DNA from: Comamonadaceae bacterium CD01
GTDB taxonomy: Bacteria; Pseudomonadota; Gammaproteobacteria; Burkholderiales; Burkholderiaceae_C
Length of the DNA stretch: 34,388 nucleotides
Assembly: GCA_002894305.1 (NCBI GenBank)
Contig: PGEI01000027.1
Span: 1-34,388, forward strand
Direction: 5' to 3'
Shown: piece after piece, positions 26,873-34,388 of the stretch
Position numbering within the stretch: the first letter of the stretch is position 1
Layout of the letters: every line of letters starts with the position of its first letter
Position numbers and translations under genes: made by a program
Notes under the pieces: generated by a model
Seen by the model: the letters and a program-made list of their open reading frames with translations, nothing else
Told to the model about the DNA's origin: nothing
Databases searched by the model: none

Positions 26873-27624
26873 TCAGTAGCGCAGCTTGTAGCCCGTGCGC
26901 AGCAGGCGCAGGGCCAGCGCGCTGATAAAAACCCAGGCCAGGCCGACGACGGTCAGACTGACCCAGGGAGAGACGTCGCTGACGCCGAAGAACCCGTAGC
27001 GAAACCCGTCGATCATGTACAGAAACGGGTTGAGCTGGCTGACGGTGCGCCAGAACGGCGGCAGCGAATCGATGGAATAGAACACGCCTGACAGAAACGT
27101 CATCGGCATGATGATGAAGTTCTGGAACGACGCCATCTGGTCGAACTTGTCGGCCCACAGCCCGGCAATCAGCCCCAGCGTGGCCAGCAGCGCCGCGCCC
27201 AGCAACACGAAGACCGCAATCCACAGCGGCGCGGCAAAGTGCGCAGGCGCATAAAACAGTGTGACCAGGTAGACGCCCAGGCCCACGGCCAGCCCACGCA
27301 CCATGGACGCGCCGACGTAGGCGCTGAACCAGGCCCAGTGCGACAGCGGCGTGAGCAGGATGAACACCAGGTTGCCCATGATCTTGCTCTGGATCAGGCT
27401 GGACGAGGTGTTGGCGAACGCGTTCTGCAGCACGCCCATCATCACCAGGCCTGGCACGAGAAACGCGGTGTAGCTGAGCTGCCCGTAGACCTTGACATGG
27501 TCTTCGAGCACGTGGCCGAAGATCAGCAGGTAGAGCACCGCGGTGAGCACGGGCGCGGCCACGGTCTGAAAGCCCACCTTCCAGAACCGCAGCAGTTCCT
27601 TGTAGAAGAGCATGCGCCAGCCGG

Positions 27625-27628
<4 letters not shown>
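26873..27628 (-). CDS. ABC-2 type transporter permease
   Basis: Six-span membrane component of an exporter, 251 residues. The N-terminal amphipathic segment (MLFYKELLRFWKVGFQTVAA) and the ABC-2 signature FIIMPMTFLSGVFYSIDSLP followed by NPFLYMIDGFRYGF are clear. The start at 27628 overlaps the ATPase stop by ATGA. This is the yadH/NodJ-like type; the pair sits between mlaB and the BolA gene, as in other betaproteobacteria and, in part, E. coli. Substrate is not predictable from sequence. Confidence 0.93.
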
Positions 27629-28563
<935 letters not shown>

Positions 28564-28648
28564 GGCAACCGGGCATTCTAAGCTGCGACGGCCATTGACC
28601 GCTGTCCGGGGGCTTGGCTCCCCCACCGGCAATGCCGACTGCAGCCGC

Positions 28649-28918
28649 CTACGCGGCGGGCAACAGCTCCTGCACGCCATACAGCTGCGCCAAGCTTGCC
28701 AGCGCGGCCGGCAGCGCCTTGACGCCAAAGGCCTTGCCCTGGCCAAGAGCGGCGCGGCGGCATTCCAGCAGCACCGCGATGGCCGACGAGTCAAAGCGCA
28801 CCAGCGTGGTCGCGTCCACCTGCACGGCCGCGCCCTGCTCCGCGTGCAACGCCTGCAACAGCAGGCGCAGGCAGGCGCCGGCCTGGGCGTGGGTCAGCTC
28901 GGCGGGCAACACCAGCAT
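28649..28918 (-). CDS. mlaB: STAS-domain protein MlaB
   Basis: Small cytoplasmic STAS subunit of the MlaFEDB inner-membrane lipid transporter; stabilises the ATPase. It has 89 residues. The STAS core with VQVDATTLVRFDSSAIAVLL holds the conserved Asp-Ser-Ser at the switch-helix start, and the final LYGVQELL is typical. Weakly conserved in sequence, so the name rests partly on position, 4 nt after mlaC. Confidence 0.85.
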   Translation of the reverse strand: MLVLPAELTHAQAGACLRLLLQALHAEQGAAVQVDATTLVRFDSSAIAVLLECRRAALGQGKAFGVKALPAALASLAQLYGVQELLPAA

Positions 28919-28922
28919 GGCG

Positions 28923-29585
28923 TTACTTGCTCCGCGCAGCGTTGGCCTGGTTGCGCGCCGCCAGCGCGTCGATCAGGCCGTCGATGCCCCGGGCGTTGAC
29001 CTCGGGAGCAAACTGGCTGCGGTAGGTCTCGACCAGCCACACACCGAGCACGTTCAGGTTGTAGATCTTCCAGCCGGCGCCGTCGCCCGGCGTGCGCTCC
29101 AGGCGGTAGTCCAGCTGCACCGGGTCGCCGCGGCCGCGCACCTCAGTGCGCACCAGAACGTCCTTGTCGTCGGCGTGCATGCGCAGCGGCTTGACGACGA
29201 TGCTCTGGTCGGTCACCTCGTTGAGCGCGCCCGAATAGGTGCGCACCAGCAGCGTCTTGAACTCGTCCTGCAGGCGCTGGCGCTGCTCGGGTGTGGCGCT
29301 GCGCCAGCCCGGGCCGACCGCCGCGGCCGTCATGCGGCGAAAATTCACGTGCGGCATGATGACCTTGTTCACCAGCGCCATGATCTTGCCGATGTCGCCG
29401 CCCTTGAGCGCTGCGTCGTTGCGCACCGTCTCCAGCACCTCGCCGGACAGGCGCCGCACCAGCGCGTCGGGCGCCTCGTCGGCGGCGTGGGCCACGCCGG
29501 CCAGGCCGGTCAGCGCCGCACCGGCGAAGGCGGCCACGGCGTGCAATGCATTGCGTCGATTCATTTTTGCCATGCTGTTGTCCAT
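28923..29585 (-). CDS. mlaC: Periplasmic phospholipid-binding protein MlaC
   Basis: Shuttle that carries phospholipid between the outer-membrane MlaA complex and inner-membrane MlaFEDB. It has 220 residues. The N-terminal NRRNALHAVAAFAGAALTGL then AGVAHA is a signal peptide preceded by RR, so Tat export is thinkable, but Sec is usual. Family signs are VIMPHVNFRRMTAAAVGPGW, the RLQDEFKTLLVRTYSGAL helix, and WKIYNLNVLGVWLVETYRSQF. Its ATG shares one base with the mlaA stop codon (TGATG). Confidence 0.93.
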   Translation of the reverse strand: MDNSMAKMNRRNALHAVAAFAGAALTGLAGVAHAADEAPDALVRRLSGEVLETVRNDAALKGGDIGKIMALVNKVIMPHVNFRRMTAAAVGPGWRSATPEQRQRLQDEFKTLLVRTYSGALNEVTDQSIVVKPLRMHADDKDVLVRTEVRGRGDPVQLDYRLERTPGDGAGWKIYNLNVLGVWLVETYRSQFAPEVNARGIDGLIDALAARNQANAARSK

Positions 29586-30325
29586 CAATAGTCGTCGGGC
29601 AGCTGGCCGCCCTGGTCATCATCCAACGCGTCATCTCCCTGCACGGCGTTGGCGCGCAAGCCCAGATAGACGTCGCGCGTGAAGCTGTAGGGGTCGAGTG
29701 CCGCGGCGTCGAGCACCGAGGTCGCGCCCAGCAGGCTGGCGCGCTTGTTGACAAAGCCCAGCCCGACCAGGCTGTTGCGGTGCGACACCGGGCGCAGATA
29801 GGCCAGCGGGTCGCCATACCAGTCGGCCGGCAGCGCCAGCGTGTCGCGCACCGTGGACGGGCCCAGCAGCGGCAGCACCAGATAGGGGCCGGGACCCACA
29901 CCCCAGTGCGCCAGCGTCAGGCCGAAGTCCTGCTTGTGGCGCGCGATGCCTGCCTCGCTGGCCACGTCCAGCAGGCCGCCCAGGCCGAAGACCGTGTTGG
30001 TCGTGAAGCGCACCATCGAGTCGAACGCCTCGCGCCCGCGCAGCTGCAGCAGGTTGTTGACGAAGGACCAGGCGTCGCCCAGGTTGCCGAAGAAGTTGCC
30101 CACGCCGGTGCGCACCGGCTGCGGCGTCACGTCCTTGTACAAGGTGGCGACGGGCTTGAGCACCGCCTTGTCCACGTTGTCGTTGAAGGTCGTCATCGCG
30201 CGGTTGTAGGGCTCAAGCGGATCGCCCGGGTGGGCATCCGGCCCGGTCGCGCAGCCCGCGAGCAACGCCGCCGACAGCACGGCGGACAGCGCCGCGGTGC
30301 GGGTGGGAATCATCGATGTCTTCAT
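29585..30325 (-). CDS. mlaA: Outer-membrane lipoprotein MlaA (VacJ)
   Basis: Removes misplaced phospholipids from the outer leaflet of the outer membrane. It has 246 residues with a lipoprotein signal, lipobox LLAGC (C25). The mature part has the VacJ signature: DPLEPYNRAMTTFNDNVDKA, FGNLGDAWSFVNNLLQ and GPSTVRDTLALPADWY. The acidic C-terminus (DDALDDDQGGQLPDDY) is variable in the family. The start overlaps the mlaD stop by ATGA. Having mlaA inside the mla operon is a betaproteobacterial trait; in E. coli it is separate. Confidence 0.96.
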   Translation of the reverse strand: MKTSMIPTRTAALSAVLSAALLAGCATGPDAHPGDPLEPYNRAMTTFNDNVDKAVLKPVATLYKDVTPQPVRTGVGNFFGNLGDAWSFVNNLLQLRGREAFDSMVRFTTNTVFGLGGLLDVASEAGIARHKQDFGLTLAHWGVGPGPYLVLPLLGPSTVRDTLALPADWYGDPLAYLRPVSHRNSLVGLGFVNKRASLLGATSVLDAAALDPYSFTRDVYLGLRANAVQGDDALDDDQGGQLPDDY

Positions 30326-30801
30326 TTCTTGGCTCCCGGGCCTGCGCTCTCCTCGGCCTTGCCGTAGAGGAATTGCCCGATCAGATTTTCCAGCACGATG
30401 GCCGATTGCGTCGAGGTGACCATGTCGCCCTCGGCCAGATTGGCCTCGTCGGCTCCAGGGTCAATGCCGATGTACTGGTCGCCGAGCAGGCCGCTGGTGA
30501 GGATTTTCAGCGAGCTGTCCTTGGGGAAGGCGTAGCGCTTGTCCAGCTCCATCGTCACGCGCGCCTGGAAGGTCGTATCGTCGAAGGCAATGGCCTGCAC
30601 CCGCCCGACGACCACGCCGGCGCTGCGTACCGCGGCGCGCGGCTTGAGGCCGCCGATGTTGTCGAAGCGCGCCGAGATCTGGTAGCCGGTGCGCCAGTTC
30701 AGCTGCAGCAGATTGGCCGACTGCAGCGCCAGAAACACCAGCGCCACCGCGCCCAACAGCACGAACAGGCCGACCCAGACGTCATTCTTGGATTGTTGCA
30801 T
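30322..30801 (-). CDS. mlaD: MCE-domain protein MlaD
   Basis: Membrane-anchored substrate-binding subunit of MlaFEDB, 159 residues. One N-terminal membrane helix (VWVGLFVLLGAVALVFLAL) precedes a single MCE domain: FDNIGGLKPRAAVRSAGVVV, GRVQAIAFDD and TSGLLGDQYIGIDPG. A hydrophobic C-terminal helix (AIVLENLIGQFLYGKAEES) closes the hexameric channel in homologues. The start at 30801 lies 17 nt after mlaE. Confidence 0.95.
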   Translation of the reverse strand: MQQSKNDVWVGLFVLLGAVALVFLALQSANLLQLNWRTGYQISARFDNIGGLKPRAAVRSAGVVVGRVQAIAFDDTTFQARVTMELDKRYAFPKDSSLKILTSGLLGDQYIGIDPGADEANLAEGDMVTSTQSAIVLENLIGQFLYGKAEESAGPGAKK

Positions 30802-30818
30802 CGTGGATTTCCTCAGTC

Positions 30819-31601
30819 TCACAAGCTGAACATCAGTGCGGTGAGCACGAAGTCCAGCGCCAGCACCGTCAGCGATGCCATGACGACGGTGCGCGTCGTC
30901 GCTCGCGCCACGCCCTCGGGCGTGGGTTTGGCCACATAGCCCTGCAGCACGGCGATGAACGTGACGGCCACGCCGAAGACGACGCTCTTGACCACGCCGT
31001 TGCCTACGTCCTTGAACAGGTCGACGCCCGCCTGCATCTGCCCCCAGAAGGCGCCAGCGTCGACGCCGATCAGCACGACGCCGACCAGCCAGCCGCCGAT
31101 CACGCCGACGGCGCAGAACACCGCCGCCAGCACCGGCATCGCGATCACGCCGCCCCAGAAGCGCGGCGCCAGGATGCGGCGCACCGGGTCGACCGCCATC
31201 ATCTCCATGGCCGACAGTTGCTCGCCGGCGCGCATCAGGCCGATCTCTGCCGTCAGCGACGTGCCTGCGCGCCCGGCAAACAGCAGTGCGGCAACCACAG
31301 GCCCGAGCTCGCGCACCAGGCTGAGCGTGACCATCAGGCCCAGCGAGCTCTCCGAGCCGTACAGCTGCAGCACGTTGTAGCCCTGCAGCGCCAGCACGAA
31401 GCCGACGAACAGGCCCGACAGCGCAATGATGGACAGCGAATGGTTGCCCAAAAAATGCACCTGGTCGCGCACCAGCGCCGGGCGCCGCAGCACCTCGCGC
31501 CACAGCGCCAGCATGCGCCCGAACAGGCGCGCACCCTGGCCGATGTCGGCCAGCTTGCAACGCACTGCAAAACCCACGTGCGAAGGCCGCCACCAGCTCA
31601 T
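30819..31601 (-). CDS. mlaE: Phospholipid ABC transporter permease MlaE
   Basis: Inner-membrane permease of the MlaFEDB system, 260 residues. Conserved segments are [18 protein letters not shown], the signature [39 protein letters not shown] and the C-terminal [20 protein letters not shown]. The start overlaps the mlaF stop by ATGA. The position between mlaF and mlaD is canonical. Confidence 0.96.
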   Translation of the reverse strand: MSWWRPSHVGFAVRCKLADIGQGARLFGRMLALWREVLRRPALVRDQVHFLGNHSLSIIALSGLFVGFVLALQGYNVLQLYGSESSLGLMVTLSLVRELGPVVAALLFAGRAGTSLTAEIGLMRAGEQLSAMEMMAVDPVRRILAPRFWGGVIAMPVLAAVFCAVGVIGGWLVGVVLIGVDAGAFWGQMQAGVDLFKDVGNGVVKSVVFGVAVTFIAVLQGYVAKPTPEGVARATTRTVVMASLTVLALDFVLTALMFSL

Positions 31602-32455
31602 GCGCCGCCCTCCCCGCGGTTGCCGCGTGCGGCGGCCAGGCCGCCAAAGTCCTCGGCCACCGTCGGGCCGGGGTAGTGAAACGGCACCGGCCCCGTCGGC
31701 AGTGCACCGACGAACTGGTGCACCAGCGGGTCGCTGCTGGCGCGCACCGCATCGGGCGTGCCCTGCGCGGCGACGTTGCCCGGCCCCAGGATGACGACGT
31801 GGTCGGCCAGCGCGAACGTCTCGTCCAGATCGTGCGAGACGATGATGGTCGTCAGGCCCATCGCGTCGTTGAGCCGGCGGATGAGCTGGGCGGTCGTCCC
31901 CAGCGAAATCGGATCGAGCCCGGCGAAGGGCTCGTCGTACATGATGAGTGCCGGATCCAGCACGATCGCACGCGCCAGCGCCACGCGCCGCGCCATGCCG
32001 CCCGAGATCTGGCTGGGCATCAGGTCGCGCGCGCCGCGCAGGCCCACGGCGCCCAGCTTCATCAGCACGATGTCGCGCACCAGCACCTCGGGCAGCTGCG
32101 TGTGCTCGCGCAGCGGAAATGCCACGTTCTCGAACACGCTCATGTCGGTGAACAGCGCGCCGAACTGAAACAGCATGCCCATGCGCCGGCGCGCGGCGTA
32201 CAGCTGCTGCATGTCCATCGCGCCCACGTCCTGGCCGTCCACCAGCACCTGGCCCTGCTGGGCGCGGTGCTGGCCGCCGATCAGGCGCAGGATGGTGGTC
32301 TTGCCGCCGCCCGACGCCCCCATGATGGCCGTGACCTTGCCCCGTGGCACCTGCAGCGAGAGGTCGCGCAGCACCACGCGATCGCCGTACCCGAAGGTGA
32401 CGTCGCGCAGCTGCACCAGGGCGTCGCCGGTGGAGGAAGAGGACTCAGGAGGCAT
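31598..32455 (-). CDS. mlaF: Phospholipid ABC transporter ATPase MlaF
   Basis: Cytoplasmic ATPase that powers MlaFEDB, 285 residues. Walker A (GASGGGKTT), Q-loop ([17 protein letters not shown]), signature ([14 protein letters not shown]), Walker B ([13 protein letters not shown]) and H-loop ([10 protein letters not shown]) are intact. The C-terminal tail ([17 protein letters not shown]) is that of MlaF proteins. The ATG at 32455 is preferred; a longer frame from 32518 would run into the promoter. It is the first gene of the long minus-strand series and has a promoter candidate at 32521-32548. Confidence 0.96.
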   Translation of the reverse strand: MPPESSSSTGDALVQLRDVTFGYGDRVVLRDLSLQVPRGKVTAIMGASGGGKTTILRLIGGQHRAQQGQVLVDGQDVGAMDMQQLYAARRRMGMLFQFGALFTDMSVFENVAFPLREHTQLPEVLVRDIVLMKLGAVGLRGARDLMPSQISGGMARRVALARAIVLDPALIMYDEPFAGLDPISLGTTAQLIRRLNDAMGLTTIIVSHDLDETFALADHVVILGPGNVAAQGTPDAVRASSDPLVHQFVGALPTGPVPFHYPGPTVAEDFGGLAAARGNRGEGGA

Positions 32456-32520
32456 GACAGGTCGCTCCGGTCGTGCGGCTGCACCGCCGTTGCGCAAATC
32501 TGTAACAAAAACAATCACGC

Positions 32521-32548
32521 ATCATAAGGGGAAACCAGAGTGCTCCAA
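32521..32548 (-). promoter_or_regulatory. Candidate sigma-70 promoter of the mla operon
   Basis: TTGGAG (32543-32548) and TATGAT (32521-32526) on the minus strand have a 16-bp spacer. Transcription would start about 32514, giving a leader of roughly 60 nt before mlaF. It is divergent from the speD promoter region. Confidence 0.55.
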
Positions 32549-32566
32549 ACGCTCCGATCCTGGGTG

Positions 32567-32598
32567 TTGCAAGCATGCATATAGCAAACGGCTATAAT
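32567..32598 (+). promoter_or_regulatory. Candidate promoter driving the speD leader
   Basis: A perfect -10 box TATAAT (32593-32598) lies within GGCTATAATAGCC. The best -35-like hexamer, TTGCAA (32567-32572), is 20 bp away, longer than optimal. The start would be near 32605, some 250 nt upstream of speD. Confidence 0.5.
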
Positions 32599-32604
32599 AG
32601 CCGG

Positions 32605-32827
32605 TTCGCAAAAACGCGCCCACGTGGTTCATCCATGTCTTCACGGGGCCGCGGCTGTTCATCGCACGTGCGCGTCCTGCAAGACGCACAGCACCGGCCC
32701 ACCCGGCCTGCACCCCGTTGCCAAGCAGCGGCCAGGCCACTTCCCGGAAAGCAGATCACGCACTCGCAATGGCAGCGCACCGGGTGGCATTCACGGGCCT
32801 TGGCGCCTGTCCGGGTGCCGTTTTTTG
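32605..32827 (+). ncRNA. Putative structured speD leader or small RNA
   Basis: About 220 nt between a TATAAT box and an intrinsic terminator, with no credible reading frame and no match to an RNA family I recognise. It contains a stem-loop at 32668-32689 (GTGCGcgTC pairing with GACGCAC). CACCCGG at 32700-32706 can pair with CCGGGTG at 32811-32817, inside the terminator hairpin. A second copy of CCGGGTG is at 32780-32786. Such alternative pairing is what an attenuator would need, but in GC-rich DNA it can arise by chance. Ends are estimates. Confidence 0.4.
32802..32826 (+). terminator. Intrinsic terminator just upstream of speD
   Basis: GGCGCC (32802-32807) pairs with GGTGCC (32814-32819; one G-U) over a 6-nt loop, then G and six T. 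It ends 32 nt before the speD start codon and leaves the speD ribosome-binding site downstream of the T-run. Confidence 0.6.
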
Positions 32828-32858
32828 TCATGTCCCACAAAGAAAGGACCTGAGTGCA

Positions 32859-33269
32859 ATGAAGAATTATCAGAGCGTCGTCCCCATCCAGTCCGCCGTC
32901 GCAACGCGCAATGCCACCGGCCTGCACCTGATCGGTGACCTCTACGGCTGCCTGTGCGACAGCCGCCTGATGCTGGACGCCCAGTATCTGGAAGACTTCT
33001 GCAAGCAGCGCGTCGCCGACGCCGGCCTGACCACCGTCGGTTCGCTGTTCCACAGCTTTGGCGAGGGCGGCGGCGTCACCGGCGTCGTCGTGCTGGCCGA
33101 ATCGCACCTGTCGCTGCACACCTGGCCCGAAGCGGGCTACGTCACGCTGGACGTCTACGTCTGCAACTACACGGAAAACAACCGTCCCAAGGCGCAAAAA
33201 CTCTTCGACGACCTGCTGGCCGCGTTCAACCCGAACGACCCGCACCTGCACCGCGTCGACCGCGCCTGA
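32859..33269 (+). CDS. speD: S-adenosylmethionine decarboxylase proenzyme, short bacterial type
   Basis: Makes decarboxylated SAM, the aminopropyl donor for spermidine. It has 136 residues, of the short SpeH/T. maritima-like class, not the ~260-residue E. coli form. The proenzyme cleaves itself between E81 and S82 in LAESHLSLHTWPE to create the pyruvoyl group. C102 (LDVYVCNY) matches the catalytic cysteine region, and H65 lies in LFHSFGEGGG. AAGGA lies about 10 nt before the ATG at 32859; an upstream in-frame ATG would read through the terminator. speE follows after 104 nt. Confidence 0.94.
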   Translation: MKNYQSVVPIQSAVATRNATGLHLIGDLYGCLCDSRLMLDAQYLEDFCKQRVADAGLTTVGSLFHSFGEGGGVTGVVVLAESHLSLHTWPEAGYVTLDVYVCNYTENNRPKAQKLFDDLLAAFNPNDPHLHRVDRA

Positions 33270-33373
33270 CCCCTCCCCTCCTGCCGTCACCGCCTGCGCA
33301 CGCAAGGGCCCAGCGCCCCGGCTGCCGCGCCAGCGTGTGCGCAGCCGTGCCACGTTTTTCGGGAATGCATGCC

Positions 33374-34336
33374 ATGTCCTCTTCGACGACCGCGCCCGCC
33401 ACGCGCTTTGTGGCCGAACGCCTGAACGCCGACTTCGGCCTGTACCTGAGCGACGCCCGGCAGCTGGAGCAGCGCCAGTCCGCCTGGCAGCAGATCGAGG
33501 TCTTCGAGAACCCGCAGTTCGGTCGCGTGATGCGCATCGACGGCTGCTTCATGACCAGCGAGCGCGACGAGTTTTTCTACCACGAGCCCATGGTGCACCT
33601 GCCGGCCATTGCCCACCCGGGCGTGCGCCGCGCGCTCGTCGTCGGCGGCGGTGACGGCGGCGCAGCCGAGGAGCTGCTCAAGCTGCCGAACATAGAGCAC
33701 GTGGTGCTGGCCGAGCTCGACGAGGAGGTCATCGAGATGGCGCGCAAGTGGCTGGGCGAGATCCACCGCGGCGCGCTCGACGATCCGCGCCTGGATCTGC
33801 ACCTGGGCGACGCGCGCGACTTCATCGCTCACACCGACGAGCGCTTTGACCAGATCATCCTCGACCTGACCGACCCCTTCGGCCCTGCCGTCGAGCTCTA
33901 CACCGTCGAGTTCTATCAGGCCTGCCGCAGCGTGATGGCGCCGGGTGGCGTGCTGTCGCTGCACCTGGGCTCGCCCATCCACCTGCACGAGACGCTCACG
34001 CGCATCGCCGCGTCGGTGCGCGCGGTGTTTCCGGTGTTTCGCCCCTATCTGCAGTACGTGCCGCTGTACGGCACGCTGTGGTGCATGGGCATGGCGTCCG
34101 ACAGCGTCGACCCGGCGACGCTGAGCGCCGCGGCGGTGGACGCGCGCATTGCCGAGCGCGGCATCGCCGACCTGCAGCTCTACAACGGTGCGGTGCACCA
34201 GGCGCTGCTGGCGCAGCCCAACTTCGTGCGCCAGCTGCTGGCCCGCCCGGCCAAGCCGCTGCACAGCGGCGAGCAGCTCACCGAAGTGCGCGACCCGGCC
34301 GAGCTGCCGCCGGTTCTGGTCACGCTGGCCACGTAA
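33374..34336 (+). CDS. speE: Spermidine synthase (polyamine aminopropyltransferase)
   Basis: Transfers the aminopropyl group from decarboxylated SAM to putrescine. It has 320 residues with the family's N-terminal beta domain (FGRVMRIDGCFMTSERDEFF) and a Rossmann fold. The SAM-site motif is VVGGGDGGAAEELLKL, then LAELDEEVIEMARKW and GDARDF; the catalytic Asp is in LDLTDPFGPA. The ATG at 33374 has GGGA 9 nt upstream; an in-frame ATG at 33365 would add MHA. It shares the polyamine pathway with speD, its direct neighbour. No terminator is visible in the 52 nt after the stop. Confidence 0.95.
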   Translation: MSSSTTAPATRFVAERLNADFGLYLSDARQLEQRQSAWQQIEVFENPQFGRVMRIDGCFMTSERDEFFYHEPMVHLPAIAHPGVRRALVVGGGDGGAAEELLKLPNIEHVVLAELDEEVIEMARKWLGEIHRGALDDPRLDLHLGDARDFIAHTDERFDQIILDLTDPFGPAVELYTVEFYQACRSVMAPGGVLSLHLGSPIHLHETLTRIAASVRAVFPVFRPYLQYVPLYGTLWCMGMASDSVDPATLSAAAVDARIAERGIADLQLYNGAVHQALLAQPNFVRQLLARPAKPLHSGEQLTEVRDPAELPPVLVTLAT

Positions 34337-34388
34337 AAGCGGGTAATTCCATTTCTATATCGATCGAGTACGCGAAGGTGAAGCGCAG

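Noticed and set aside
32575-32853. A 92-codon plus-strand frame upstream of speD as a leader peptide
   Set aside because: No ribosome-binding site, no domain, Arg/Pro/Ser-rich composition; it runs through the terminator hairpin, so the region reads better as non-coding.

Overview
The window is GC-rich, densely packed chromosomal DNA from a betaproteobacterium. Gene order (petABC-sspA-sspB; mla-ABC-bolA-murA-his-tat) and protein sequences point to Burkholderiales, most likely Comamonadaceae; this is inference from family knowledge, not a database result. Almost everything is core metabolism on the minus strand. The left end holds the 3' part of prs, then rplY, a degraded IS1595-type transposase tail, tRNA-Thr(UGU), sspB-sspA and the cytochrome bc1 operon petABC. 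mscL is divergent from petA. Then come pdxA, a NIF3-family gene and a DegS-like protease convergent with tatC.

From 32.5 kb down to 9.6 kb runs one long minus-strand series. The mla phospholipid-transport genes (mlaF, E, D, A, C, B) are followed by an ABC-2 exporter pair, a BolA-family gene, murA and hisG-hisD. After an interruption come hisC, B, H, A, F, I, E, a small membrane protein, a patatin-like lipase, a HIT protein and tatABC. Most joints are short gaps or 4-nt ATGA overlaps, so translational coupling is the rule.

The accessory part is the ~5.1 kb between hisD and hisC (18141-23264). It splits what is normally a continuous his operon. It holds a broken patatin N-terminus, an intact gltS, the wreck of a BCCT transporter, a DUF262/DUF1524 protein resembling GmrSD-type modification-dependent nucleases, and a vapBC-like toxin-antitoxin pair. 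The pair is preceded by a perfect 16-bp inverted repeat, and its toxin gene overlaps hisC by ATGA. The downstream his genes therefore appear to sit behind a toxin-antitoxin operator, while the toxin lacks the usual fourth acidic position and the antitoxin tail looks replaced. This is the most unusual arrangement in the window.

On the right, divergent from mla, lie speD and speE for spermidine synthesis. speD is preceded by a region with a perfect TATAAT and, about 220 nt later, an intrinsic terminator ending just before the speD ribosome-binding site. That is the layout of an attenuated leader or a small RNA.
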